Assembly: GCA_963693305.1 (NCBI GenBank)
Contig: OY855904.1
Location: 51,262,761 to 51,326,760, forward strand
Source: Meandrina meandrites
Lineage: Eukaryota > Cnidaria > Anthozoa > Scleractinia > Meandrinidae
DNA length: 64,000 nt
Direction of reading: 5' to 3'
Each line of letters opens with the position of its first letter. The stretch's first letter is position 1. The notes beneath the pieces are model-generated. The model saw only the letters and a list, made by a program, of their open reading frames with translations, was not told the origin of the DNA and ran no database searches. The position numbers and the translations under genes are program-made. Below, piece after piece: positions 21,901 through 34,749 of the stretch.

Positions 21901-22946
21901 CGCGAACCAATGCCCATAATTTAGTCAAGATAATAACTCAGTTATTATCTTTAATAACATACTATGTAAAGTACTATTCTTTTATTCATATTCCATAATA
22001 TGATTATAATAATACAACTATAATATTTTGTAAATGATGTTATAATACATCTTTGAAACTTGATAGATGTTCAAACACATACTCAGTGTTACAATACATC
22101 TTTGATTGTATTATATGCTGTAAATAATAAAAAAAATACCTCCTGATGCTAGAAATTGTGTCTTTTCTTTGTGCGTGTGTGTGTGGAGTTCTTAACTAAA
22201 AATAGTATTTTACGAAATCCCTTCATTGCAATTTTCTCTTTCCCCTTAACACTACATCTGCAAGTCATCTTCCTCTGGTGACGTAAACCTTTTAACAACA
22301 ATACACACTCCGTCAAGTTCACAAGAAATTGAACATGTGATGAATGAAATACATCCTTATGATCTTAACACTGTTGTCAACTTACAAGTTGTAGACTTCT
22401 TCATTCAACAGTCTTACACATTTAGCAAATTGTTCGACATAAGCAGTAAAGTGATTCATGAGCCCAACATGTTGCCTAGTAGATGCTGGGATGAGTAATT
22501 TGATATTAAACAATCTCTGGAACTTGCAGAACACTACTTGCAATACAGTAAAGTCTTCCTGTTGGAATTCCTCGATTTAGTGTCGATTATTAACACCCCT
22601 CCATGCATTTGCCTGTCATACATGAAATTATCTAGTGAAGCATTGATGGATGGAGTACATATCAGTGCTCTCTTGTATCAGCTCTTGAAATGACCTGGCA
22701 TTTTCTTTGCGAAGCCGAAATACAAAAGACAATCTGATTGATATCTCCATGGGCGTGGTCAACTATAAAAACAACGTTTTATCTAGTAAATAAAAGTGGA
22801 CAAGATGTTTACAGACTATGTGTACATTGCATATTTAAAAATCAAGTTGCTGAAGTCCACTTTTCCTGCTTTCTGAGCGTCCATTTAGCCCTCCCTCTTA
22901 TAAGCGGAGCTTTGCGGTGCGGACGCAACCCCCCTGTCTACGGCCC

Positions 22947-23249
22947 TGCAATGTTGCGCTAAAAGGGAGTTCTTTTCACCTGTAAAAATTGCTCTTTTGT
23001 GCTCCTTTGTTCTGGATCTTAACGCACGGAATGTTTTTCTGATTTAAACATATTCACAGTCTTTACAGTTTATTTTATAAACAACTCCCGTCGATAGATC
23101 TTGATCAAACTTGTTTTTGGGCGTTTTTAAGATGGAACCAACGGTAGCTCTTTACGGGTTTATGGGCAGCATTGACGTCGAATTGATTCAAAGTTCTTGT
23201 GATTTGAAACCTTCAGGCGACAAGAACTCTCTTTTAGCACAACATTGCA
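22947..23249. mobile_element. Inverted-repeat element with 28-bp arms
   Basis: The left arm (22947-22974) begins TGCAATGTTGCGCTAAAA. The right arm (23222-23249) is its complement with two mismatches. The interior of about 250 bp has no open frame. No target duplication could be fixed with confidence. It is probably a MITE. Confidence 0.7.
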
Positions 23250-23599
23250 TTGAAACAGCCACGAATTCGATTTCGATGACGTAAGGATTATAGACCGTTG
23301 TCCTCAGTGGTCACGCAGATTATTCTTGATCGCGAACTGAATTACATTAACGAATATACTACACACATCACATTCCAGACATGTATAAAACCCTGGCCAT
23401 TTACATCTGGACGCCGTTTTTTTAGTATTTTAACCGAAACGTTCACTTTTACAAATAACTAGTAAGTGACAACATCTTTATTGCGGGCCCAAGAGAGACC
23501 CGCAACCCTAATCTTGCCAGTGACCAGCGGATTGCGGCTTACGCGTGCGCGCCACGTTAATGAGAGGCAAGCACAAAGCGGAAGTTAAAAATTTTGTTC

Positions 23600-24660
23600 T
23601 CCACGATAAGAATGCGAAAAATGAGTCAATCTCAACAGTTGGTCACATAAGATCGAGGCTTCTGTCACAGAAGATTTGCTGTGATTGTATCACAGATAAA
23701 CCACGGCAAAGCGAATGATTTCAACAAGGTTTTTTCTCGAGAAATTCCTTACAACACTGACAACATAGCGAGTTTACCGACCGAGGAAAATCACATCTCA
23801 ATTCACACCGCGTGCTCGACTACACCTCGCAAAACTGTCAATCAAAAATGAGCCCTGATTGTTCCGCGGCAATAGGAAACGATAAAAACATTCGCGACAA
23901 TAGGAAACGATAAAACCATGCATTAAGCGTGACGCGTTACTCAGAATAATTGTCTTTTGTCTAGTGATTTATCATTAATTTATCAACACTGTCTGAGAAA
24001 TTTTCGCAACCTGTTGGAAATATTGCCGCGAAAATGAGGTGACTTAAGGTGGTAATGGTTTATTGAACATTGATTAGCACGTTAAGATACAACTTTCTGC
24101 AAAGCGGTTTCGGAGCCGACCTTAAATTTTTGAAAATTTAAGGTGGTTCTGAAACCGCTTCGTAGAAATTTTTTTAACTTTATAAAAAGTTGTATCTTTA
24201 CATGCTAATTATAACTCAAGAATAAAAAATGGGGGACACCGAGCTCGTTTTTAAGTTATAAGCACTTATAGCTAAAATGAAGGGTGTTTTTAACGGGTTA
24301 TCCTGTAGCTATGGTAACCAGTGACGTCAAGTAAATGACCACAACATATTCACCAATCATTGGGCATTTATTTGATACCATTATTGTAGCATCAACTGAT
24401 AAAGATTTCTAGTACAGGCCCGTCAAAGTGTAAGAGCTGGAAAATGCTGGAAACCGATACCAGCCACCTGAAGTTATTTGTTCTTCCATCATGAACGGTT
24501 ACAATGCGAAAGGATCCGAAAATGTGTCGTTCAAACAGGAAGTTGAGGAATCTTTTCTTCCACAAAGAACGATTAGAATGCGAAGAATGTGTCAATCACC
24601 AAAGTTTGTCACCTGAGATCGACGCTTCTGTCGCATGAAAAGTCTTTTCCGCCGTTGTTC
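23600..24660. repeat. Segment duplicated about 965 bp apart
   Basis: A block containing GAATGCGAA.AATG.GTCAATC, then a GTCAC..GAGATCGA.GCTTCTGTC block, occurs near 23610-23665 and again near 24575-24630. The second copy is followed at about 24738-24746 by AAGGTAAGT, a good splice-donor match. These could be repeated first exons of a noncoding or unrecognised gene, but no coding capacity supports that. Confidence 0.45.
24072..24209. repeat. Foldback element
   Basis: Outer arms ATTAGCACGTTAAGATACAAC and, on the right, GTTGTATCTTTACATGCTAAT pair. An inner pair around AAGCGGTTTC and GAAACCGCTT and a central AAATTT pair complete an imperfect hairpin of about 138 nt. It is non-coding. Confidence 0.75.
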
Positions 24661-24746
24661 AAGCGTTGCTTTTGAGAAGTTATCGACGTTGTTTCAGAAG
24701 CTGTCACTATCTTTTTGACTTATTCCTCTGAACATAAGGTAAGTTA

Positions 24747-27700
24747 AGTTATCAAGTTAGATTCTACAGTTTTCTCGGCGGTTAATTATTCTGGTAAAAC
24801 CAAATCAATTCAATATTTCAAGGGGCATCTCTGTTGTTTTGATATTTGAAGCTCTTCGCGCGTGGCTCTCGTCCCAGTACCTTCCCGTAAGTGCATCTAG
24901 GCCCGCACTTTCTAGCCTGTGGTTACCACTAGTTTGTAATGTCATCATGCCTGACTACCACTACAGTTTTTTGAATTTCAGATGTTTACATTGATTTCCG
25001 ACCGCCATGTTGGTGTCCTTTAGGGGTGTGGAGCTTTGCATGACGAGCCCAAACAACGGCTGCGAAGGAGACTAGGTGTCCATCACCATGGGCACCAACA
25101 TGGCGTTTCCATGCACTTCTCTTTAAATTTGTGTGGAACATTTTGACGAATAACTCCAGTACGAAATACCGTACAAACCCGAGACCTGGACAAGCAGAAT
25201 ATCTAGTAGTTTTTTATTACCCGTAGTATTCTAGATTTTTTTACTCAGTCATTTTGGATTTACTTTTTTACGGCGTTGCAGTGAAAACCAGCACTGTATA
25301 AACAAAAAAAAATAAATGTTAATTTTTTAAGGACATTGGTTGGTCTTGGAAACGGGAGAATTTAATTCTTATAATAATAATAATAAACCAAGGCCACCTC
25401 AAAGCGCTAATGGAGTACACCATTACTGTTGAAACCGTTTTGAATCTTGAATGTGTTTATATAGTTGAACAATGTTTTCTTCATGGATGGAAACGATTCC
25501 AATTTTTTTGAGCCTAAAAGCATGAAATCCTTACAGCGACAGTTTGTTAATATTTTCTTGCATCAAAAGCAAATAAATGCTTAATCTCTAAGCGGTTGTT
25601 CTACACGTTGCTTGTGACAATAAAGAGCATTTATAAGAATTTTATGCAGAGCACTGTTTTCCTTCGTTAGTTTGAAGACGCATACACAACGCTTATACGA
25701 TGGCTTATCAAAATCGGCTTATCTGGTCCTCAGTCGCGCGTAACCACTTCTCCTCGCGCTCCTCGCGTGGCGCGCCGAGGTGGTTGTACGTGTTTTGTAA
25801 CCTCTACCGAGAAGATCGAGGAGGGCACGCGAGACCAAGGAAAAGCGATCGAGACTTCATCTATCTCCAGAACAGATCGAGATCGTGGGTGTAAACTTTC
25901 ATTGCAACATGGGGTCTAGGGCGCAAAGAGAAGATATTCCAAGCCAAGGGTAGTATTTGTGGCTTTCATCACAACCTCGTTCCCAGGGTCTCTCTCTCTA
26001 CTTTCATCAGTGTTCCAAAAAATGTTTGTTTGCATGAAAAACTTCAGAAAACTGGAGCAGGCCGAAATAAATTTTTTGTCAAAATTAGACAAATTATAGC
26101 TTTGTAGCGTTTTCCTCAACAAAGTTGTTACAAAAATAATTTTGCGAAACCCTCTCTCGTCCTCATGCCATTTCCGCTTTCAGTGTTGCGGTTCCCCCCG
26201 GGCCGTTGAGACGAACAGCTAGTAGGATTGCAAATGAGATATAAATAAGTATGAATTGAAGGCGTTTTTTCTGCAATCCCGCATATTGGAGGATATACTA
26301 CACACAAAAAAAGTGTCTAATTAACACATTTTTGAGATCTCACTTGCCTAAATGAAATATTTGAGCATATCCCAACTTTTGATTCCGACGTCAGCCCGCC
26401 GAAAAGGTGGATTTCCATCAGTTCCAATGTGCGTAAATCTTCGACTCGAGGCAAATAAAATAGAGAAAATGCATGGATGCATATGGCTGGCGTTACAAGC
26501 CTCTTTCGCAGACGTCCATCGACCAACCCAGGACGCATTTTTCCATTTAACATGACGTATTGATAACTTTTAAAATTGTTAAAAATCGTGCTTTTCTCGA
26601 GACATTTGTCGAAAAGTCATTATTCAATGCACCCGAAATATTCAGATTGAACAAAGCGCATTTATCGCAACTGAAAATGAATTTTAATCAGGTACACAAA
26701 GAAGTCTCAAAGGGCACGCTGATCATTTAGGTGTTGGTCGCAGTTCAGTATGCAAACCTTCGTCTTCATCGATGAGCTTCGTCTTCGGGCAAGTCAACGT
26801 TTTCTATCTATCTTGTCTTTGTTGTTTAGTCTATTTAATTAGTTGTTATAGCTGGCTTATTATAGTTTTTCGTTTTGCTTCCGTTTCAATTTTGACCGTT
26901 GAACAGTTTAACTGATCGCGCCACTGAGCCGACATGAAAGTTTCAACGTGATATCGGTGACGCCATGAATAAATCGTTGTTCAAGTCAAGAAGTACTGAT
27001 TAACTAAACAAGTCTTTTTTCTTCGTTCGTTTGGCCAGGCTTGGAATAGTATGTCAAAATGTTTAATCCGGCATGATTATTTTCGTAATTTGTAACTGTA
27101 CCGTTCGAGGTGCTGCCGTGTATATTTTCTCCGCCTGTTAAGTCGCTTTTAAATTCAATGTAAGGGAGAATATAGTTGTTCTGCAGTCTATATCAAACGT
27201 TTTAACATAATAATGGCCAGTAAACTTCATAACTTTTACAAAGTTTATTTCACAGACTGAGAGGGACTTACCAACATCGTGCGAGGTTTTGCAGTTGGCT
27301 GATGTACTTGGCTTCATAAAAGATTCCTGTTGTTGACGCTGGAGAGACAAATACAACAAGACCCTACAACATCTCGTTTGGTTGAATAACAGGTAAAGTT
27401 TGTTTGATCTACTGAATTGAAATACGAGAGAAAAAAAATTAGAACATTTCTGCAATTTGCGGTAACCGTTACTACAAATAAAACCACTTTGTGCTGTTCA
27501 TTTGGTCATCGTCCTTTTGATAATGTTTCACTGTTACCGTAAAGTTAGAAACGTAATGTTACCAAGAATGGAGTCCGTAAGGAATGAACTTTGAAATTTT
27601 GCCGTCAATAAAACTTGTCCTCTCGTTCGCACATCGCTGTGGTTTATGTCTGATATGGCCACAAAACTTGACAAGGCTATTAAAACTGACAAGGCTATCA

Positions 27701-28857
27701 AAACACTTCTAAACTGTGAACGTTTTCTTTATTTTCGACAACATGAACAGATGTGTATCCAAAGGAATTCAGGCAGCCATTTTGGAGTGGTCATGTTCAG
27801 CTTTGATGCCAATTATCACCAATTCAAACCTGTTGCGACGCTCTTATTCAATTCTGGCCGGCTTCATCACCCTGAAAAAAAAAAAAAACTCAAATTACAG
27901 GTATGTCAAACAAAGCTTTCCAGAATTGCTCACTTTTATTTCATTATCTTACACACGAGTTTTCCTTTACCGTTGATAAGTTTGCTACACGGTGGCATGA
28001 ATTTTCTTTCAGTTTTTGTCCTTCACTTTTGACTTTGACAAATAACAAACGCTACAAAACATTAGCAAGGAAATGAAACGTTTATACACAAGAAGTTAAA
28101 CTCTTAAAAAATACTTCTAATAAAATTGATTTGAACAACCGAGCCCAAATGTCCATCACGTGGGCACTCAACTTGTGTTTGAGAGTAGTCTTTATAACAG
28201 GTCTTTACTTTCTACTGTTTCGAGGTAGAGAACTGAGAACTTTAACTGCAATGATAGATTACTCGAAAAGAACGCTTATTCTCGTGATTTCTGAAAACGA
28301 TCTTTATTTTCATTGTATTACACGACGTAGAGTTCTCACTAGCGTATTTGGTCCAATATTCCGGGAATGTTCGTTGGGGAAATATGATACCGTACTTCAA
28401 TTCTGGAACACGGCGACTATTGAAGCAAACTAGTACGGTCTGACTTGATGCCTGGACACCTTGTCTACAAAAGAAGTAAGATTTTTGGCTTCAACATTTC
28501 TTGTACATTAGGCAAGTTCAAGAATTTCGTAGTTATTTGTTTGTTGTTTTTTTTTTTAAGATAAAGTTGCTTAGCATAGAAACGTCAAGTTTAGTAAAAT
28601 GCGTTATTTCACCACCCCTTTGTCTTAAGCAAGTTGCGATGGTCTAAGAACAAGTGTTTACATAATGCGTCAACTTTTGATAGTCTCAGAAAAAAGGACG
28701 AATTTAGCTAAACATTTGTTAACTGGTACCAGGAGTGGTACATATAGAGCGTAGTTTCTGAATGCTCAGTATATTCAAAGCCAAATCATGTTCCATAGCA
28801 AAAGCTTGACTAAAAACCAAGATAGAAAAGGTGAACTGATGTTCCTCTTTTTCTTAG
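24747..28857. other. Unassigned region before the exon-like cassette array
   Basis: No protein gene was recognised on either strand. A short CG-rich hairpin with arms AACCAC and GTGGTT lies around 25741-25783. The remaining frames, such as 25700-25894, 26317-26555, 27138-27455 and 27646-28032, have no known domain. Confidence 0.4.
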
Positions 28858-29608
28858 GTTGAAAGCAAGCCAGCATGCAGCCATTTTGTGTAGCTCTTGG
28901 TTTCTGGTGCAAATTAACTACTGGAAACATCTTATTTCAGGTAATTCCATGTAGATTTATCATTTTTTTGGTCAGTCATTTTTCACTGATTTCATTTCAA
29001 AAGTGATCAAAATCTTATGTCTCATTACTAACAACATTGTTACCTTGTCAAGTGTGTCATAATGGAAATCAACGTCGAAGGGGAAATGCCCTGATATAGT
29101 ACCAATTTCTCACATAACTTATTTAAATTACGAAAAACTAAGGCAGTGGGTTAGGGGAATTTATATTTCGAGTCTGGGAATGAAAGGATTTTAAACAGTT
29201 CATTTCCGATTCATTATTTTCTGTGATCACCGTGGAGCTGTCAAATATCGAATTATTTCTATTTGAATTGTTGTTTAGTGCACCAGTAAACTCGTTCGTA
29301 GAAGTTTGACTTGAAAAAAGAAAAAAGCTTATAATTTAATAATGTATCTTCCTTTTTCTCCAGGCTGAACACAGATGTGTTGAAAGGAAGCGAAGCCATC
29401 TTGGATTGCAGCGTGCAGCTCTTGGTTGACCATTGAAACATCTTTCTTCAGATAAGTTCATCATCGGTTTTCTTATCAATGTTCTGTTGTTTATCGCCGG
29501 TAATTAAACGGTTTCATTCCAAGGATGTTTAAAAACTTGTGTCCCCCTACCATGTTGACAAATTGTCAAGCATCTTGCCATGAAAATCGGTAATTAGGGG
29601 GTATTTTC

Positions 29609-29755
29609 GGTAAGATTTCCGCACAGCCCCATACATTAATTATGTATGCAGGTATTTCATACTATAACTATACACAAACAGCAATCATGAAAAGAACGAG
29701 TCAGTCAGAAAATTGTATGCATAATGAATGTATGGGGCTGTGCGGAAATCTTGCC
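29609..29755. mobile_element. 147-bp MITE with 42-bp inverted ends and 8-bp duplication
   Basis: Near-perfect inverted ends begin GGTAAGATTTCCGCACAGCC on the left, and GGCAAGATTTCCGCACAGCC read inward from the right. An exact 8-bp direct repeat, GTATTTTC, flanks it at 29601-29608 and 29756-29763. The 8-bp duplication suggests a hAT-type transposase. It sits between cassettes two and three of the exon-like array. Confidence 0.88.
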
Positions 29756-29763
29756 GTATTTTC

Positions 29764-32102
29764 TTCACGTTTCGCCAAGGTTACTCCATACCTTCGTATA
29801 CGTAGGGGTACATCTGCGAAAAGATATTTCAGTCAATTTAAACTTCAATATTTGATCCAACATGTTCAAAACTGAATAAAGTAAAAGCCTTTAAACGCAC
29901 GTGAGCTATAAAAGCAATATATTTTGATAAATGAAGTTCATAACCGAAAAATGTGTGCATGCTTCAGTGAACTGACATAACAAACCCAAGAGATCTCTTT
30001 TCAGTCACGCGAGTGCCACTTCGGAACAACCCAGCGTAGGAGCTCGCTCTTTGACATCCAGTTTCTTACCGGCCACCAGCTTTCCTTGATGGACATATTT
30101 CTATGACTTTATCCTCAGTTTCAGAAAACACGCGCTCAGTAGCAAACAGAAGCGAGTTTCCACGAAGCTAAGATTTTCGCCGTTTCAGAACACAGCCACG
30201 GGACTTTTTTGGCAACGAGGTATTGATCAAGACTCGCCTGGTACACACAGAGGGAAAAGGAAGCTATACACATAAGACTTCACCTTTACGTCGGCAACAG
30301 AGAGTAGCGTAACTGACATTCCAGAAGCAGGATGCCCACAGGCAAAAAACGCAACAACAGAAGACCGGTATGGCAACGGGCGTCTGGGGAAACAGCTTGC
30401 CGAACAGCGAGGATCGAAAATCCACAGCCGACCACCGTGCTTTCTTATGGCGACGCATAATCAGTCGACCTCATCACCTGATGAACACTGGCAGAAATCA
30501 GTCGCGATCAACAACCCTCATTGTATTTTACAACTGTAGACAACAATAAACTTTTTCAAGAAACTCCGAGTTGTTTCTCGAACAAATGGCTTCTCTTTTC
30601 CTTGGCTTGTAATACTTTAAGCCTACTTAGAAGATCATCGTCTTCTGCATTCTATGGCTAGCCTGATGATGCGGCTGAAAATCGTTTACTATAAACTATT
30701 TATTAGTAAACTATTTATCAGTAAACGCAGTCAAATCAAAATGACGTCAAAATATGTTGCCATGGCAACGTCAAAAGGACCAAAGATACTTTCTTCTGGC
30801 CTTTTGACGTTAATATACTTAAAAAACAACTCTGTGAAAGGTTATGCTTTTAATACCTTTTTTTACAATCTACAAAACGAACAATTCTAAAATCATTTTG
30901 AAAAGTTATGGGGATGAAAAAAATGTAAAAAAAATAACGAAAAAATTCGGAAGAAAATCTGAAAACATGAGGTAGCTCTCAATCCTGTCTACAGACTTTT
31001 TTCAATTTGTTAAAATGTTTCCTTTGCCGATAAGAAAAAAGAATGCAAGCAAAAGCTTCGAAAGAGTAGTATTGATGTTTTTTGTTGAACACATAAACTC
31101 CTGGTTATAAACCCTGGCCTGGGCTTATAAAACTTCTAAAGAGGTTTTGACCGGACACGAAGGGAGGCTTAGCGGAGCTTATAAACGGTTTAAAATGCGT
31201 CATGAAATGAGCTGAAACAACAACATTTTCTCTTGGCTGAAACTAAAAAAGAAACTTTTTGAAAATATTTTGAGATGCAGAATTATCAAGACATATTTTT
31301 CACATAGTGCTCTAGCTGAAAATAAAATCGATAACTTCAGTAAAAACTTTTGGGGAATGAAATGAATTTGGCCTGACAATTCGCCTTTTGTGCATGGAGG
31401 TGGAGAGAAATACTGTGCATGGGAATTCCAGTAACTGCACTTGTATTACAAATTCTTTAACGATATCGATTTTGAAGTAAAACAAGAAGAACGTGGGGTT
31501 GGGGTGTTGTTGGAGAGGATGTTGAAGCAACTTGTAATCGCGATTTTGTTTCGTAAAATTTGGCCAAAACAGTCATTTGGAAATTAGGAACAAAATTGTG
31601 TCGGTGTTTTATTCACTTTAAATGATTTTCCTCATTATTACATTTCGCAAGTTCAACTTGGAGAGTTAATAAAGCCAGAACTAATAGGAATAAAGGGAAA
31701 TCAGTATTCTGGTACGCTTCTGAGATTGTACGGGATTATTTTGCAAGGACGATCTCGTTCCACGGCCGATTTATAATTCATAAGAATGGGACTCGGTCAT
31801 TTTAGCGTTTATCCGCTTCTTTCCGCTATGAAAAGAAATAGCCAGCGTATCTTCTAGTTTAATTGAATTCAGCATGCAGTTTACTTTTTGTTGACATTTA
31901 GTTTGGGGAACTTGCAATTGTCCTTCAAACTGCGCCCGTACATTGTTTTTTTAAACGCGATTGTATGGAGTAACCTTAGAGTCATGGAGTAGCATAGAGC
32001 CTTTTAATTTCCGCATGATCAATAAGCTAATGGAGTGCTATTCGTATGTCGTATTGATCAGCAAACGAGAACTAAAAACGTCTGACTAAACCTTTTTTCC
32101 AG
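29764..32102. other. Spacer within the cassette array
   Basis: A fragment of the TTATAAGC element family lies at about 31101-31210. Two closely spaced CTATTTAT.AGTAAA words lie near 30695-30725, next to a pair of GACGTCAAAA and CTTTTGACGT blocks (30742-30803) that could fold back. No protein gene was recognised. Confidence 0.4.
31101..31210. repeat. Truncated copy of the TTATAAGC TIR element
   Basis: GGTTATAAACCCTGGCCTGGGCTTATAA at the left and GGAGCTTATAAACGGTTT at the right resemble the ends of the elements at 39438 and 60611. The CCGTAAAATTC termini are missing. Confidence 0.55.
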
Positions 32103-32965
32103 GTTGAGCACAGATATGTTGAAAGAAAGTGCAGCCATTTTGGATTTCAGTGATTAGCTCCTGGTGACATTGGAAACTTCTTATTCTATGTAAGTTCATC
32201 TTAATTGTCTTCTTGTTTTGTCGTTTAGCATGAAACTGACATATTTTTCGCGTGATCAATAAAATATTAGAGTACCAATTATATGACATATAGAATTTGA
32301 ATTGTAATCGAGTACTAAATTCGTTCCTAAATGTACAAATTAAAAAAAAAAAAAGTAGCACAAGTTAATAACATGTCGTCTTCGCTCTTACTCCAGGTTG
32401 AATGCAGATATACATTGAAAAAATGTGTAGCCATTTAGGACTCGGGCGCAAGTTGAGATTGGAAACATCTTGGTAAGTTCATCATAATTATCTTGTCTTT
32501 TTACAGTCGTTACCATGATCAAAAACTTATGTCTCTTTACCATATCGATACATTGTCAAACATCTTGTGGTGAGATCGTTAATAGGGAAATGTTGTATTG
32601 ATATAAACTAGCAACAAACGAGTTCTGAAGCTTTGAATAAGGATCGTCAAACGAAAGAAGCGATCCTTCCAGGGTACAAGCAAGTTAAGCAATTGATTAT
32701 TGCCCCATGAAAAATTCAAGACTGCTTGAAGCCTCGATACATTGGGAGCATTCGAGCGCTATTCGTATGTCGTATTGATCAGTAAACGAGGACTAAAATC
32801 TTTTCTTAACGTTCGACTAAACAAAGAAAATAGCCCAAGTTGAAAAAATTTTCCTTTTCTCTCCAGGTTGAATGCAGATGTTTGGAAAGAAGTGCAACCA
32901 GTTTGGATTGCAGTGATTAGCTCTTGGACTCTGGCGCAAACTGAAACTGGAAACATCTTATCAAG

Positions 32966-34749
32966 ATAAGTTCTTCTCAGTTATCTTGTCTTTTCGTCGT
33001 TTTCCATAAATCGTTTCAGTCCAAGCGTGATCAAAATCTAATATCTCCTTACCATAAATATATTTCAATAATCTTACAAGAAAAATCAACCAGGAAATAT
33101 TGTCTTGATATACTAGCAAAAAATTATGGAGTTACGTCATCAGAAAACTTTTACCAAAATGTTTTGAATGAACAAGAAATTTTAGAAAACAATTGGTCGC
33201 TCATGTTTTAGAAGTATGGTGATAGTTCAAAAACATTATGGCACAGCTTCATTTGTGAAACAAAGTCGTGATTGCTTAGAAGTTAACAAATAAGAACATG
33301 GTGGTATTATTACCATGAAAACAATTTCTATAAACAAATTATGTCAAAAATTGTGTATTATAGGTATTTCATTAAAAATGAAAGGTCGAGGGGTGGGTGG
33401 GGGGGAGCTAAAGAGGCAGCATCATTAATCGTTAGTTATATTTTCTCCTTTAAGTATCTCTACCTTATTCAAAAACAAGAATGACAGAAATTAGTCAGCT
33501 AAGGAATATTGTCTTGATGTAGACAGATCAAACATTAAGGGAAAGCAAACCTAGCGAATTAATGGTAAAGCGATTTGATATTTAAAGGGACAGGCTCACC
33601 TATAATATTGAAAGGAGGCCAATCGCGTCAGTTGTAGCCTGTCATGTGACCAGATACGTTGAAGTTTGTTTCATGGCATGTTTCATGGAGCTAATCGGAA
33701 AAACAGAATTTGATCAAATTGAATTCCAACTCGATAGTGTTCTTTGTCGTTTTTTTACTTTGAAGAAAAAGTCACTTTGAATACTTGCAGCATTTAGCAT
33801 ACGTTAGGTTCACTATGAGACGCCATGCAACATGGAGCAAGCAGTTCACAAGAAATGAAGTAAACATGTCCGTTGGAAAAAAGATTAAGTCCAATAATGA
33901 TTAAAATCTAATATCTCTTTAGCTTGTCGATACATTGTCAAGTATGTTATGAAGAAAAAACGAAAATGTCTCGATGTCCAGCAGCATTAAAAAAGATAAA
34001 GAAATCAGCAAGGATTGAAAAAAGAATATTTCGAAAATGCAGTCAGCAAACAGTTCGATGTTAAACAGTGAAAGATAGTTGTTTCTATTTTGCTAGGTCA
34101 AATTTGGTGAGTAATTTTCGTTGGACGTACTTGATTTGATCACTAATCCAAAACCAAACTTGTGTGTCAAAATTCGACTTAGAGAAAGTTCATTTAATAT
34201 GAAAGGGGATTGGAGGGAGGAGGGGGGAAGGGGGGGGGGGGGGGGGGGGGGTTGGGATGGTTAGAGATGCGGCCTTGCCCGGCTAACGCTGCCACTAAAT
34301 TTTCAAAGCCCTCCCACAAACAACATTACAAAGCATACAGAGCTCTGCATCACCAACAACACACACAATCACAATCACCGGCTCTACAGTCAAAAACATT
34401 TCATAACAGATTACTATTTGCCATCATCACATGACGGCCATTTTAAATAAGATATTGACAGACACCGCTTCCTTTTTCCCTAGAGTGAGCTCGATAAAAT
34501 TATATATTTATAATGAAATACTCCGACTGGCAAGGTCGTCACATGATATTAATTTTAAGGTGAATAGTACTGTTTTCAATAATTAATGTATTAAAAATTA
34601 ATCACCAAACACCTTGAAACATGATTATCCTAACCAGAGATCAAGGGAGGGATATAACGGAAGCATCTGGAAACACTTGAAATACTGAAAATGCAAATCA
34701 GTTTTTTACACTGCTGTATCAGTTATAGATACAATAATACTAAGCACTT
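32966..34749. other. Downstream part of the cassette array, decayed
   Basis: Further partial matches to the inter-cassette sequence occur (for example GATTAAAATCTAATATCTC near 33899 and ATACATTGTCAAGTATGTTA near 33932), so the array extends beyond the last recognisable cassette. A run of 22 G lies at 34230-34251. No gene was recognised. Confidence 0.4.

Larger units (their letters stand above)
20850..22687. repeat. Large interspersed repeat, copy B (pair of 20-1661)
   Basis: Same-orientation partner of 20-1661, closely similar throughout. It is longer because it keeps a LINE segment (about 21520-21690) missing from copy A and carries a tRNA-like insertion at 20997-21070. A run of 21 G lies at 21220-21240. 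It starts about 475 bp after the GPCR stop codon. Confidence 0.85.
28858..32965 (+). ncRNA. Array of five exon-like cassettes, putative noncoding transcript
   Basis: Five related blocks of 76-102 nt lie at 28858-28940, 29364-29465, 32103-32189, 32397-32472 and 32877-32965. Each follows a pyrimidine tract plus AG, mostly CTCCAG. They share the order GGTTGAA..CAGAT, then CAGCCATTTTGGATT, AGCTCTTGG and GGAAACATCTTAT. Three end at a GT that fits a splice donor (GTAATT, GTAAGT, GTAAGT) and two have ATAAGT at that place. Sequence downstream of each, with GATCAAAA.CTTATGTCTC..TACCAT, is also related, so the duplicated unit is larger than the cassette. Stops occur in all frames, so a protein is unlikely. 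Related cassettes lie on the minus strand at 43674 and 44148. Transcription and splicing are inferred, not shown. Confidence 0.45.
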
